In this document: piece after piece, positions 14,936 to 23,615 of the stretch | Position numbering within the stretch: the stretch's first letter is position 1 | How the letters are laid out: the number at the start of each line of letters is the position of its first letter | Source of the DNA: an uncultured Clostridia bacterium | Lineage (GTDB): Bacteria; Bacillota; Clostridia; Oscillospirales; Ruminococcaceae | DNA length: 64,000 nt | NCBI GenBank assembly: GCA_947627235.1 | Contig: CANQVG010000001.1 | Location: 1-64,000, forward strand | Direction of reading: 5' to 3' | Notes under the pieces: generated by a model | What the model saw: only the letters and a program-made list of their open reading frames with translations | What the model was told of the DNA's origin: nothing | The model's database searches: none | Program-made: the position numbers and the translations under genes

Positions 14936-16027
14936 ATGAAATTAGGAATGGTGGGGCTTCCGAACGTAGGTAAAAGCACGCTTTTCAATGCTCTGACCAA
15001 CGCCGGCGCGGAGTCGGCTAACTATCCTTTCTGCACTATTGAGCCGAACGTCGGCATCGTTTCGGTTCCCGACGAGCGACTTGACTGGCTCGCCGAGCTT
15101 TACGATACCTTGAGCTTCAAACCCGCTACTCTCGAATTTGTCGACATAGCGGGACTTGTCCGCGGGGCGTCAAAGGGTGAGGGACTCGGCAACAAATTTT
15201 TGGCGAATATCCGCGAGTGCGACGCTATAATCCACGTCGTGCGGTGCTTCGAGTCTGACGATATCATACACGTTGAGGGTTCCGTCGACCCGAAGCGCGA
15301 CATTGAAACCATTGACCTTGAACTCATTTTTGCCGACCTCGAGGTGTTGGAGAGGCGTCTTGACCGCGCCAAAAAAGCCCTCAAGGGAGACAAGAAGTAT
15401 CAGTCCGACATCGACATGACCGAGGCGCTTATCGCGCACCTGACCGACGGTAAGCCTGCGCGTTCCTATCGCTTTAACGATGAGGAGGCGGAGATGATAA
15501 AATCCACGCCGCTTCTCTCACAGAAGCCGGTCATCTACGCCGCCAACGTTTCTGAGGACGATTTTTCCGACATAGATTCCTGCAAAAACTATCAGGCGGT
15601 AAAGTCTATAGCAGACGCCGAAGGTTCGGTCGTGCTGCCTATATGCGCTCAAATCGAGGCGGAGATTTCCGAAATGGACGAGGAAGACAAGCAGATGTTC
15701 CTCGAAGAAATGGGGCTCAAGGTCTCGGGACTTAACCGCGTCATCAAAGAGGGCTACTCGCTCCTCGGGCTTATTTCTTTTCTGACCGCCGGTCACGACG
15801 AGTGCCGAGCGTGGACGATAAAGCGCGGTACGAAGGCTCCGCAGGCTGCGGGAAAGATTCATACCGACTTCGAGCGGGGATTTATCCGTGCTGAGGTGGT
15901 CGCGTTCGACGACCTCAAAGCCTGTGGAAGTATGAACGCTGCAAAGGAAAAAGGGCTTGTGCGCTCCGAGGGAAAGGACTACGTTGTGCAGGACGGAGAC
16001 GTAATTCTTTTTAGATTTAACGTGTAG
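14936..16027 (+). CDS. ychF: Ribosome-binding ATPase YchF
   Basis: A 363-residue protein, exactly the usual YchF length. It is an Obg-family P-loop protein that prefers ATP and binds ribosomes. Motifs: G1 GLPNVGKSTLFNAL (7-20), DIAGLVRGASKGEGLGNKFL, and a C-terminal TGS-like domain ending YVVQDGDVILFRFNV. AAGGAG lies upstream. It is 53 bp after trpS with no terminator between them. Confidence 0.96.
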   Translation: MKLGMVGLPNVGKSTLFNALTNAGAESANYPFCTIEPNVGIVSVPDERLDWLAELYDTLSFKPATLEFVDIAGLVRGASKGEGLGNKFLANIRECDAIIHVVRCFESDDIIHVEGSVDPKRDIETIDLELIFADLEVLERRLDRAKKALKGDKKYQSDIDMTEALIAHLTDGKPARSYRFNDEEAEMIKSTPLLSQKPVIYAANVSEDDFSDIDSCKNYQAVKSIADAEGSVVLPICAQIEAEISEMDEEDKQMFLEEMGLKVSGLNRVIKEGYSLLGLISFLTAGHDECRAWTIKRGTKAPQAAGKIHTDFERGFIRAEVVAFDDLKACGSMNAAKEKGLVRSEGKDYVVQDGDVILFRFNV

Positions 16028-16113
16028 TTTTGGACGCTCACACCCTGATCACCGCTTATTCCTTGAGGAAAAGTTTTCAAAACTGCTGAAATAAAACAGA
16101 GCGGAGGTTTAAT

Positions 16114-16506
16114 ATGGCTGAAAAAGCGCGCCTAACCCTTCTAAAAATTTACAGAACTATGGCAAAATACAGATTCGTTATTTACGCAGCCTGCCTTGCT
16201 TTTGGCATGGTGTATATCATAAAGAATATTATACGGACCGGTACTGCTGATATCTTAGGCTCTGGAGTGCCGTTTGCGGCGGTAATACTTATTATGGCTT
16301 TACTGCCGTTTTACCGCTTCCGGCTTTTCGCCTCCGATTATATCGTCGAGCTTGTATTGCTTCCGTTCTTCGCGGTGTTTCTCATCATTTTTATAATAAT
16401 AGGCTTTGCCACCGAAAACGAGCTTTTGGGGATAATGTCCTGCACGGTAATCGCCGTTCAAGCTATTTATTCAAAGAAGATATCCGCGCACGAAAGCGAT
16501 TTTTAA
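16114..16506 (+). CDS. Small membrane protein of unknown function
   Basis: A 130-residue protein with about four hydrophobic segments (near 21-37, 50-65, 75-97 and 105-118), short basic ends and no recognised domain. RBS GCGGAGG lies 7 nt upstream. It probably shares the trpS-ychF transcript and ends at the terminator before gap. No function can be assigned. Confidence 0.7.
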   Translation: MAEKARLTLLKIYRTMAKYRFVIYAACLAFGMVYIIKNIIRTGTADILGSGVPFAAVILIMALLPFYRFRLFASDYIVELVLLPFFAVFLIIFIIIGFATENELLGIMSCTVIAVQAIYSKKISAHESDF

Positions 16507-16512
16507 TCACGC

Positions 16513-16545
16513 AAAAAAGACCTCCCGCAGGGGAGGTCTTTTTAT
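16513..16545. terminator. Bidirectional terminator between the trpS run and gap
   Basis: AAAAGACCTCCC and GGGAGGTCTTTT form a 12-bp stem with a 4-nt loop and A/T arms, giving U tracts on both strands. The flanking genes converge. Confidence 0.92.
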
Positions 16546-16555
16546 GTGTTTTTGA

Positions 16556-17626
16556 TTATCCGAGTTCAGCGAAGTACTTGATGGTTCTTACCATCTGGCT
16601 GGTGTAGCTGTTCTCGTTATCGTACCAAGAAACTACCTGAACCTCGTAAAGACCGTCGGCGATCTTGGCAACCATAGTCTGTGTGGCGTCGAAGAGGGAG
16701 CCGTATCTCATACCGATAACGTCGGAGGATACGATAGGATCTTCGTTGTAGCCGTAGGACTCGGAGGCGGCAGCCTTCATAGCGGCGTTGATGCCGTCCT
16801 TGGTGAGCTCGTCTGCCTTGACGACAGCGGTAAGAATGGTGGTGGAGCCGGTGGGAACGGGGACTCTTTGTGCGGAGCCGATGAGTTTGCCGTTCAGCTC
16901 GGGGATTACAAGACCGATAGCCTTGGCGGCGCCGGTGGAGTTAGGAACGATGTTGGCAGCGCCGGCACGGGCTCTGCGGAGATCGCCCTTGCGGTGAGGA
17001 CCGTCGAGGATCATCTGGTCGCCGGTGTAGGCGTGAATGGTCGACATAATGCCGCTCTGAATGGGAGCGTAGTCGTTGAGAGCCTTAGCCATAGGAGCGA
17101 GGCAGTTGGTGGTGCAGGAAGCTGCGGAAATGATAGTGTCGTCCTTGGTGAGAGTATTTTCGTTTACGCCGTAAACAATAGTGGGGAGGTCGTTTCCGGC
17201 AGGAGCGGAGATGACAACCTTCTTAGCGCCGGCGTCGATATGAGCCTGACTCTTTGCCTTAGAGGTGTAGAAGCCGGTGCATTCGAGAACTACGTCTACG
17301 CCGAGCTTGCCCCAAGGAAGGTTCTGAGCCTTAGGCTCTGCATAAATAGTGATTTCTTTTCCGTCGACGATGATGGCGCCGGGAGTGACGACGGTCTTGC
17401 CGTCCTCAGCGTAAACAGCGGGCTTTACGTCAACAGTGTGAAGATTCTCACCGATCTTTCCGCAGTAACCGCCCTGAGCGGTATCATACTTGAGAAGATG
17501 AGCGAGCATTTCGGGGTTAGTGAGGTCGTTGATGGCAACGATCTCGTAGCCGGGAGCGTTGAACATCTGGCGGAAAGCAAGACGTCCGATTCTTCCGAAG
17601 CCGTTAATTGCAACTTTTACTGACAT
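16556..17626 (-). CDS. gap: Glyceraldehyde-3-phosphate dehydrogenase
   Basis: A 356-residue NAD-dependent GAPDH of glycolysis. The N-terminal dinucleotide motif is [14 protein letters not shown]. The catalytic block is [12 protein letters not shown] with C171, and H198 is in [10 protein letters not shown]. NPxT-like D34 in INDLTN suits NAD. It is about 20 residues longer than the usual 335; the extra length is mostly around residues 70-95 ([20 protein letters not shown]), as in some clostridial enzymes. AGGAGG lies upstream. It is monocistronic with its own promoter and terminator and not in a pgk/tpi cluster here. Confidence 0.96.
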   Translation of the reverse strand: MSVKVAINGFGRIGRLAFRQMFNAPGYEIVAINDLTNPEMLAHLLKYDTAQGGYCGKIGENLHTVDVKPAVYAEDGKTVVTPGAIIVDGKEITIYAEPKAQNLPWGKLGVDVVLECTGFYTSKAKSQAHIDAGAKKVVISAPAGNDLPTIVYGVNENTLTKDDTIISAASCTTNCLAPMAKALNDYAPIQSGIMSTIHAYTGDQMILDGPHRKGDLRRARAGAANIVPNSTGAAKAIGLVIPELNGKLIGSAQRVPVPTGSTTILTAVVKADELTKDGINAAMKAAASESYGYNEDPIVSSDVIGMRYGSLFDATQTMVAKIADGLYEVQVVSWYDNENSYTSQMVRTIKYFAELG

Positions 17627-17669
17627 AATGAGTTACCTCCTGTAAAATTTTGCGCTTTATTGCACCTAT

Positions 17670-17698
17670 ATATTACACCAAAACAATGCTCTTTGCAA
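17670..17698 (-). promoter_or_regulatory. Promoter of gap
   Basis: TTGCAA (17693-17698) and TAATAT (17670-17675) on the minus strand with a 17-bp spacer, 44 bp upstream of the ATG. Confidence 0.7.
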
Positions 17699-17778
17699 GT
17701 CCTTTGGGAAAAAAATATCAATAAATTTTCCGAACAAAGCAGAAAAAAATATACTTTCTCAAAAATTCGGAAAAATAC

Positions 17779-17807
17779 TTTACTATTCGACAAAAAAATG
17801 CTATACT
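17779..17807 (+). promoter_or_regulatory. Promoter of the histidine-kinase-like gene
   Basis: TTTACT (17779-17784) and TATACT (17802-17807), 17-bp spacer, TGC before the -10. It lies 30 bp upstream of the ATG. Confidence 0.65.
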
Positions 17808-17836
17808 GAAAACAGTAACGGATTGTGGGTGATATA

Positions 17837-18589
17837 ATGAACGACATCGAAAACACGGGTATAAATCCGGCAATACTCAGCGAGTTTCTTACGCGTGCGC
17901 TTGCGATTGATCAGGAGCTTCACTACCGCCTTGAGAGCGCGGATATGATAGAGGAAGCCCGGCTTGTTCGCGAGCAGGCGAGATGCTGTCTTCGTTCGCT
18001 GGCTCAGGTTCAGAATTACTTTGAAGCCTCCGTATACCGCGACGGAAAGGTAAGACCTACAGTTTTCAATCTTTCCGAGCTTATGGAAGACATAGCGTCT
18101 GCCGTTCGTTCAAGGACACGCAGTATAAGAATAGAAATCACTTACGATATAGAAAAAGGTGTTTTCTGCCTTGCCGACCCTGACCGTCTTTCGGTATGCG
18201 TTGTAAACCTGATAGTAAACGCGCTTCAGAACGTTGATCAGGACGAGGGAAAAATAAAGATATCCCTTAAACGTCAGCCTGACTGTGCAAATATATCGGT
18301 GATTGACAACGGCTACGGAATGACTAACGGTGAGCTTTCGGAGCGTCTTTATCGCGACGGAGGTTCTCAGGGACTGGATATTCTCAGAATGTTCTGCGAA
18401 AGCGTAGGAACCAAGCCTTTGACGGAAACAACTGAAAACGGCGGCTTCAGCATAACCGTTAAGGTGCCGCTTGCGCCGCCGTCTGACGTTATTGAGCTAA
18501 GAGCCGATGTCGAGCATATAAAAACCGGAACTATGGCTCCTTACACGCTTTTGATTTATAAGTACGACGGAGCTTCCGCAATACTTTGA
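17837..18589 (+). CDS. Orphan histidine-kinase-like ATPase
   Basis: A 250-residue soluble protein. Residues about 80-210 form a GHKL ATPase: N-box NLIVNALQNV, G1 box DNGYGM, and a G2-like GSQGLDILRMF helix. Residues 1-75 are helical and resemble a DHp dimerisation region, but I see no certain phosphoacceptor motif; H30 in QELHYRLES is the only candidate. No sensor, membrane segment or partner response regulator is nearby. I chose the ATG at 17837, since GGGTGAT lies before it and a GTG four codons upstream falls inside that site. It may be a cytosolic sensor kinase or anti-sigma-like kinase. Confidence 0.75.
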   Translation: MNDIENTGINPAILSEFLTRALAIDQELHYRLESADMIEEARLVREQARCCLRSLAQVQNYFEASVYRDGKVRPTVFNLSELMEDIASAVRSRTRSIRIEITYDIEKGVFCLADPDRLSVCVVNLIVNALQNVDQDEGKIKISLKRQPDCANISVIDNGYGMTNGELSERLYRDGGSQGLDILRMFCESVGTKPLTETTENGGFSITVKVPLAPPSDVIELRADVEHIKTGTMAPYTLLIYKYDGASAIL

Positions 18590-18598
18590 TATATATTA

Positions 18599-19117
18599 TT
18601 ACTCGTAATCCTCGTCTGCAAACTTTTTAAGGTAGAATCTGTGAGCGATAAGATAGCTTACTATGCAGAGCAAAGCCTGAATGACCGCTCCGACAAGAGC
18701 GTAAATCTGCGGGTCGTCATTGAATTTTGAGAGCCAAAAGCTTGTGAAATACAAGTTCTTAACGACGGCTACTACCTTTTTGTCGGTCATATATTCGAGG
18801 ATAAACACAGGCGCGTAGTATACCGCCGCAGTAAGAATAACGATTATCGCCACCGCCACGGGATTGTAAAGACCGTAGGCGGTGTGTCGTTTTGCGTCGT
18901 CCCAGAAAAGCCAGATCAAAAGCCATACAGGAATTATCCACGAAATAAGGCTCAGAGTCTCGGGGTTATCATAAAGAGCAAGCCGCGGCAGAAAGGTTCC
19001 CGCTATTCCTAAAATTGCGGTTCTTCCGATGATTGTCGCGAAAATATTTATCAGCCAGAAAAGTCCGAATCTTGCCCAACCGTACAGCACAGTACGAAGA
19101 CTGTCTCTTTCTTCCAT
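18599..19117 (-). CDS. Membrane protein of unknown function
   Basis: A 172-residue protein with about four membrane segments (near 17-42, 55-71, 86-110 and 140-160). It ends in an acidic cytosolic tail (KKFADEDYE). No domain is recognised. It converges with the histidine-kinase-like gene, only 9 bp apart, with no clear terminator between. RBS: a purine-rich AAGGGG lies before the ATG. Confidence 0.65.
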   Translation of the reverse strand: MEERDSLRTVLYGWARFGLFWLINIFATIIGRTAILGIAGTFLPRLALYDNPETLSLISWIIPVWLLIWLFWDDAKRHTAYGLYNPVAVAIIVILTAAVYYAPVFILEYMTDKKVVAVVKNLYFTSFWLSKFNDDPQIYALVGAVIQALLCIVSYLIAHRFYLKKFADEDYE

Positions 19118-19258
19118 AATGTCATCCCCTTTAAGTATATCGGAAAGCCGTCTGCGTTTTATATATATTCATTATATCATATTTTTTTCGGCATATCAAG
19201 AGTATTTGTACAAAAACATCAAAAAGGTGTACAAGCCGTCAGAAAAGGGGTAAAAATA

Positions 19259-19285
19259 AAATTCGGGGTTATATTCCCCGAATTT
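19259..19285. terminator. Terminator downstream of the Cys/Asn-rich gene and hairpin cluster
   Basis: AAATTCGGGG and CCCCGAATTT form a perfect 10-bp stem with a 7-nt loop; both strands have T-rich tails (TTTATAT on +, TATTTTTA on -). As the genes either side are both on the minus strand, it probably ends the transcript coming from 19654. Confidence 0.8.
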
Positions 19286-19305
19286 TTTATATCTTCATCG
19301 CAGCA

Positions 19306-19428
19306 GCATTAAGCGGCGCAGAAGCGCCGCTTAATGCGTAAGCATAGCACGCAGGCTATGCAGAAGGGGGAATCGGGAACACTGTAGGAGGTTCCCGGTC
19401 AGAGGGCGTCCGTCTATGCGTGGCCCTC
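19306..19428. other. Cluster of four consecutive hairpins; possible structured RNA
   Basis: Four stems in 123 nt: GCATTAAGCGGCGC/GCGCCGCTTAATGC (19306-19337, 14 bp, loop AGAA), GCATAGC/GCTATGC (19342-19361), CGGGAAC/GTTCCCG (19374-19397) and GAGGGC/GCCCTC (19402-19428). A CCGCCG/CGGCGG pair at 19431-19436 and 19465-19470 could add a fifth. There is no open reading frame, and the block sits between the Cys/Asn-rich gene and a terminator. I could not match it to SRP, 6S, tmRNA or RNase P RNA. It could be a structured 3' UTR, an sRNA or a repeat element. Confidence 0.5.
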
Positions 19429-19492
19429 AGCCGCCGTTTTTGACGCTTTTTTTGGAAGCATCACCGGCGGAATACCGAACTGATGTTAAAAA

Positions 19493-19654
19493 TCAGTTGC
19501 AGCCGCAGCCGCAGTCGTTGTTGTTATTGCATCCGCAGCCGTTGTTGTTGCAGCCGCAGGTGTTGCAGCCGCAGGTGTTGCAGCCGTTGAAGCCGAAGAG
19601 GATGATCAGAATGAGAATGATTATCCACCAGTAGCCGTTTCCGAAGTAGTTCAT
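19493..19654 (-). CDS. Tiny membrane protein with a Cys/Asn/Gly-rich tail
   Basis: A 53-residue protein: a short head (MNYFGNGYWW), one very hydrophobic helix (IIILILIILFGF, about 11-22), then a tail of GCNTCGCNTCGCNNNGCGC type with eight or nine cysteines set in Asn/Gly runs. AAGGAG lies 8 nt before the ATG at 19654. A single membrane helix plus a Cys-rich low-complexity tail is seen in small spore-coat or sporulation proteins of Clostridia, so a spore role or metal binding is possible. Neither is proven. A short hairpin spans its stop codon. Confidence 0.75.
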   Translation of the reverse strand: MNYFGNGYWWIIILILIILFGFNGCNTCGCNTCGCNNNGCGCNNNNDCGCGCN

Positions 19655-19850
19655 ACGTTTATCTCCTTCAAGTAAGTTTTGAAGCACTTCATACTTCATA
19701 CTACAGTTTATGATATTCCCGAAAATGTGTTACAGCTATGGGTAAATCGTAAGCAAGCGGTCTTCGGCATAGAATTTACCGTGCGTGATTATAACACTGA
19801 AATCTGCCGATAATTGATATCGGAATATTTATCGGAAAGGAAGGACGGAT

Positions 19851-22190
19851 ATGTTTGAATTTAATGAGCTGTACGGCAGCGACAACTTCACCGATTCGGC
19901 GCTCAGAGCGGTGAGCCACGGTATACGCCGCGCAAGTCAGATGGGACACACCTACGTCGGCACCGAACACCTTCTTTTGGGACTTCTCAGTGAGGAATCG
20001 TCTGCGGCTGCGTCGATACTTGAAAGATTTTCGGTGAGCTATAAGGCGGTAGAGCAGAAAATATACGAGCTTATAGGAACCGGCGAGCCCACAACGGTAA
20101 CAGGCGCTCAGCTCACACCCGCGGCAAAAAGGTGCATACGTTTTGCAATGCGCACAGCGTCGGAGATGTCAAACACCAAAACCGGAACAGAACATCTTCT
20201 CTGTGCAATTTTGAATCAGCAAAACTCTACCGCCCGAAGTATACTCTATGACCTTAACTGCAATATTTCCAGACTGTATACCAGTGCGGGCGAAGCGGTG
20301 GAAAAGAGCGCCGTTTTGGGTAACGCGAAGGAACAGCCGAAGCTTGCTCAGCTTGAAAAATACGGTTTTGATATGGTAGAGCGCGCGAAAAAGTCGGGAT
20401 ACGACCCTTGTGTGGAGCGCGACGCGGAGCTTGAGAGAATGATAGAGATTCTTATGCGCCGCGGAAAGAACAATCCGTGTCTTGTCGGCGAGGCAGGAGT
20501 CGGGAAAACCGCGATTGTAGAGGCTTTGGCGACAAAAATAGCCAACTGCGACGTCCCGCAGCCGCTTATCGGAAAGAGGATATTTTCGCTCAGTCTGACA
20601 TCGCTGCTCGCGGGAGCAAAATATCGGGGCGACTTTGAGGAACGTCTTAAGGCATGTATTGAGGACGCAAGCCGGACAGGCGACGTAATACTGTTTATAG
20701 ACGAGCTTCACACGCTCGTGGGAGCAGGAGCCGCCGAAGGTGCGATTGACGCCGCGAACATTCTCAAGCCTATGCTTGCGCGCGGCGAGCTTCGTCTGAT
20801 AGGGGCGACAACCTATGACGAATACCGCCGCACGGTTGAGGGGGATAAGGCGCTTGAACGGCGTTTCTGCGTTATAAAGGTAAGCGAGCCGACTCAGGAG
20901 TCGGCGGTTAGGATGCTTGCACGTCTCAAATCAAAGTATGAGCAGCATCACAGCGTAGTCATAGAACAGTCGGCACTTGAGGCGGCAGTCAGGCTTTCGG
21001 CAAGGTATATCACCGACAGATATTTACCCGACAAGGCCATCGACATCATCGACGAGGCCTGCGCATCTGTGAAGCTAAGAGACTTTACAAGCGTAAATTC
21101 AAAGAACGATTTGTCTTCGGCATTTAACGATTATGTAAGCGGGAAGATTCCCAAAGAAAGGTATTTTGAGGAGCTTTTCAGGCGCACGGGCGGCTCAGGT
21201 GGGGTTCCGAGGGTAAGAGCGGAGGATGTGGAAAGGATAATTACTTTACAGACCGCAATTCCTCAGGAACGTCTGTTAGCGGTAAAATCCGAGGATGTCT
21301 TCAAGGAACTTTCCGAAAGGATAATCGGGCAGCCCGAAGCCGTTGGCTCCCTGATAAGCGCTCTCAAGCGTTCGGGTTCGGGACTGCGCTCCGGCGATGG
21401 ACCTATAGCGGCGCTGATGTTTTCCGGACCGACGGGCGTCGGAAAAACAGAGCTTGCGCGGGCGCTGTCCAAGAGTCTTTTCGGCAGCGAGGATTCGCTT
21501 GTCAGATTTGATATGTCGGAGTTTTCCGAGAGATACAGCGTTTCGCGGCTGATAGGCTCGCCGCCGGGATATGTGGGCTTCCAGCAGGGCGGCGAACTGA
21601 CAGAGAAAGTCCGCAAAAGACCGTCGTGCGTGCTGCTGTTTGACGAATTTGAAAAGGCCGACCGCGAGGTCGCGGCGCTTCTTTTGCAGTTGCTCGACAC
21701 CGGTTTTCTTACCGATTCCAACGGCAGGCGCGTGTCGTTCAAGAGTACGGTTGTTATTCTGACCACTAACGCCGTTTCGACAAAGAGCGCTTCATGCGGG
21801 TTTTCCGGTAACGGCGCAGAAAGCAGCGCTCGAGGCGGGCTTTCAAAGGTGTTTTCCTACGAGCTTATGAACCGTCTTGACGCCGTATGTTCGTTCAGAA
21901 GGCTTTCGCTCGAGGACTGTGAAAAGATAGCACAGATGCGTTTTGACGAGCTTGCCGGACGGGCGAAAGAGCAGGGTATAGAGCTTGAACCTGACAACGG
22001 CGTAGTTCGTGCGATAGTTGACGGAGCCGATTACCGGAATTTCGGCGCACGTGAAATTGCACGGGTTATAGCCGAAAAAATTGAGAATCCTCTTGCGGAT
22101 ATGCTGCTTTCCGGCGCGAGCGGCACGGTAAAGGTCGTATCGGACGGCGGCGCGATAAGCTTTGAGCAGACGCCGGTTCTGTCGGCGTGA
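19851..22190 (+). CDS. clpC: ClpC-like AAA+ unfoldase without the usual middle domain
   Basis: A 779-residue Hsp100 protein. Two Clp-N repeats occupy about 1-145 (GTEHLLLGLL and GTEHLLCAIL). AAA-1 has Walker A GEAGVGKT (213-220) and Walker B ILFIDELH. AAA-2 has Walker A GPTGVGKT (526-533) and Walker B LLFDEFEK. ClpC normally carries a coiled UVR/M domain between the modules; here only about 45 residues (415-460) replace it, with no UVR motif. A ClpP-docking loop may be CGF in ASCGFSGN. It should unfold substrates for ClpP. No ctsR, mcsA or mcsB is adjacent and no CtsR box is seen. A terminator follows. The exact subtype is less certain than the family. Confidence 0.85.
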   Translation: MFEFNELYGSDNFTDSALRAVSHGIRRASQMGHTYVGTEHLLLGLLSEESSAAASILERFSVSYKAVEQKIYELIGTGEPTTVTGAQLTPAAKRCIRFAMRTASEMSNTKTGTEHLLCAILNQQNSTARSILYDLNCNISRLYTSAGEAVEKSAVLGNAKEQPKLAQLEKYGFDMVERAKKSGYDPCVERDAELERMIEILMRRGKNNPCLVGEAGVGKTAIVEALATKIANCDVPQPLIGKRIFSLSLTSLLAGAKYRGDFEERLKACIEDASRTGDVILFIDELHTLVGAGAAEGAIDAANILKPMLARGELRLIGATTYDEYRRTVEGDKALERRFCVIKVSEPTQESAVRMLARLKSKYEQHHSVVIEQSALEAAVRLSARYITDRYLPDKAIDIIDEACASVKLRDFTSVNSKNDLSSAFNDYVSGKIPKERYFEELFRRTGGSGGVPRVRAEDVERIITLQTAIPQERLLAVKSEDVFKELSERIIGQPEAVGSLISALKRSGSGLRSGDGPIAALMFSGPTGVGKTELARALSKSLFGSEDSLVRFDMSEFSERYSVSRLIGSPPGYVGFQQGGELTEKVRKRPSCVLLFDEFEKADREVAALLLQLLDTGFLTDSNGRRVSFKSTVVILTTNAVSTKSASCGFSGNGAESSARGGLSKVFSYELMNRLDAVCSFRRLSLEDCEKIAQMRFDELAGRAKEQGIELEPDNGVVRAIVDGADYRNFGAREIARVIAEKIENPLADMLLSGASGTVKVVSDGGAISFEQTPVLSA

Positions 22191-22195
22191 AAAAA

Positions 22196-22217
22196 GTCCC
22201 TGCTATATAGCAGGGAC
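22196..22217. terminator. Terminator between clpC-like gene and radA
   Basis: GTCCCTGCTATATAGCAGGGAC is avoided here as one string: arms GTCCCTGCT and AGCAGGGAC form a self-complementary stem, with GCTTTATTTATTTT after it on + and TTTTTTC on -. The genes converge. Confidence 0.85.
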
Positions 22218-22224
22218 GCTTTAT

Positions 22225-23592
22225 TTATTTTACCGCTTCAAAAGCCTGTCTGAGGCTGCTCACGCCGATAACTTCGATATCGTCATACTGTCTGATGTTT
22301 TTAAGTGAGTGGCGTGGGACGATACATTTTGAGAAGCCGAGTCTGCGAGCCTCCTGAATACGCTGTTCGATGTGTGAAACCGAGCGTATCTCTCCGCCGA
22401 GACCGATTTCTCCGAATGCTATCACGTCGTCGCCTATGGGTTTGTCGGTCAGCGAGGAATAGAGCGCCATAGCTACCGGCAGGTCGGCGGCGGGTTCGTT
22501 TATTCTGAGACCTCCGATGATATTTACATAAACGTCGAGCGCTCCGTAGTAGAAGCCGAGCCGTTTTTCGAGGACTGCGAGTATGAGCCATACGCGGTTG
22601 AAGTCGAAGCCTGTTGTGACCCGCCGCGGCGCACTTGCGCCGCTCTTGGCGACGAGCGCCTGAACTTCGGCGAGAATCGGCCTTGTACCCTCCATAGCGC
22701 ATACGACGCAGCATCCCGAAACTCCCTTCGGACGCCCGGAAAGCAGCATCTGCGACGGATTTTCGACCTGTTCAAGACCTCTGTCCCGCATCTCGAAAAC
22801 TCCGATTTCATTTGTGGAACCGAAGCGGTTCTTTGCCGCACGCAGTATTCTGTATGAGAGATTTCTGTCGCCCTCAAAGTAAAGCACAGCGTCTACGATG
22901 TGTTCCATAACTTTCGGTCCCGCTATTGCGCCGTCCTTGTTGACATGTCCGACAATGAAAAAGGGTATCTCCTCGGATTTGGCGAGCCTCATAAAGAGGT
23001 TTGCGCACTCTCTGACCTGTGTGATGCTTCCGGGTGCGGAATTTATTTCGGCGACCGACATAGTCTGAATCGAGTCGATGATAACAATATCGGGTTTGGT
23101 TGCCGATACCGTGTCGGCAATGGTCTGGGCGTCGGATTCAGCTAAAAGGAAGAGATTTTGGCAGCTCACGCCGAGGCGTTCCGCTCTGAGCTTTATCTGC
23201 CTTACGGATTCCTCGCCCGAGACATAAAGAATACTGTTTTCGTTTCCCAAAAAACGGCATATCTGAAGCAAAAGAGTTGATTTTCCGATGCCGGGTTCGC
23301 CTCCAAGCAGTACCAGCGAGCCTTTTACAAGTCCTCCGCCGAGTACTCTGTCGAGCTCGTTGAATCCGGTTTTATATCTCACTTCCGACGTTTCCGTGAG
23401 GTCGACGTCGTTTAAGTTTACTGCTTTTTGCGAGACGCGTGATGCAGTTCTTGCGGAAGATGAGCTTTTTAAAACAACCGGCTCGGTTTCTTCAAAGGTG
23501 TTCCATTCGCCGCAGCTTGGACAGCGGCCGTTCCATTTCGGGCTTTCGTAACCGCAGGAGCGGCATATAAACACACTTTTTGCTTTGGACAT
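22225..23592 (-). CDS. radA: DNA repair protein RadA
   Basis: A 455-residue RadA (Sms) protein, which aids branch migration and processing of recombination intermediates. It has an N-terminal zinc finger (CRSCGYESPKWNGRCPSC, Cys 10-27), Walker A GGEPGIGKS (97-105), the RadA motif KNRFG (254-258) and a C-terminal Lon-like domain. Length is typical. It follows cwlD by 23 bp, so the two are probably co-transcribed. Confidence 0.96.
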   Translation of the reverse strand: MSKAKSVFICRSCGYESPKWNGRCPSCGEWNTFEETEPVVLKSSSSARTASRVSQKAVNLNDVDLTETSEVRYKTGFNELDRVLGGGLVKGSLVLLGGEPGIGKSTLLLQICRFLGNENSILYVSGEESVRQIKLRAERLGVSCQNLFLLAESDAQTIADTVSATKPDIVIIDSIQTMSVAEINSAPGSITQVRECANLFMRLAKSEEIPFFIVGHVNKDGAIAGPKVMEHIVDAVLYFEGDRNLSYRILRAAKNRFGSTNEIGVFEMRDRGLEQVENPSQMLLSGRPKGVSGCCVVCAMEGTRPILAEVQALVAKSGASAPRRVTTGFDFNRVWLILAVLEKRLGFYYGALDVYVNIIGGLRINEPAADLPVAMALYSSLTDKPIGDDVIAFGEIGLGGEIRSVSHIEQRIQEARRLGFSKCIVPRHSLKNIRQYDDIEVIGVSSLRQAFEAVK

Positions 23593-23615
23593 ATTTTTAA
23601 CTTCCTTTCATCTTG

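Noticed and set aside
19306-19428. SRP RNA, 6S RNA, tmRNA or RNase P RNA
   Set aside because: None of the conserved cores of those RNAs could be found on either strand, so only an unclassified hairpin cluster is reported.
19655-19850. CtsR operator before the ClpC-like gene
   Set aside because: No GGTCAAA-type heptad repeat was found. Only a short CCGATA/TATCGG inverted repeat is present.
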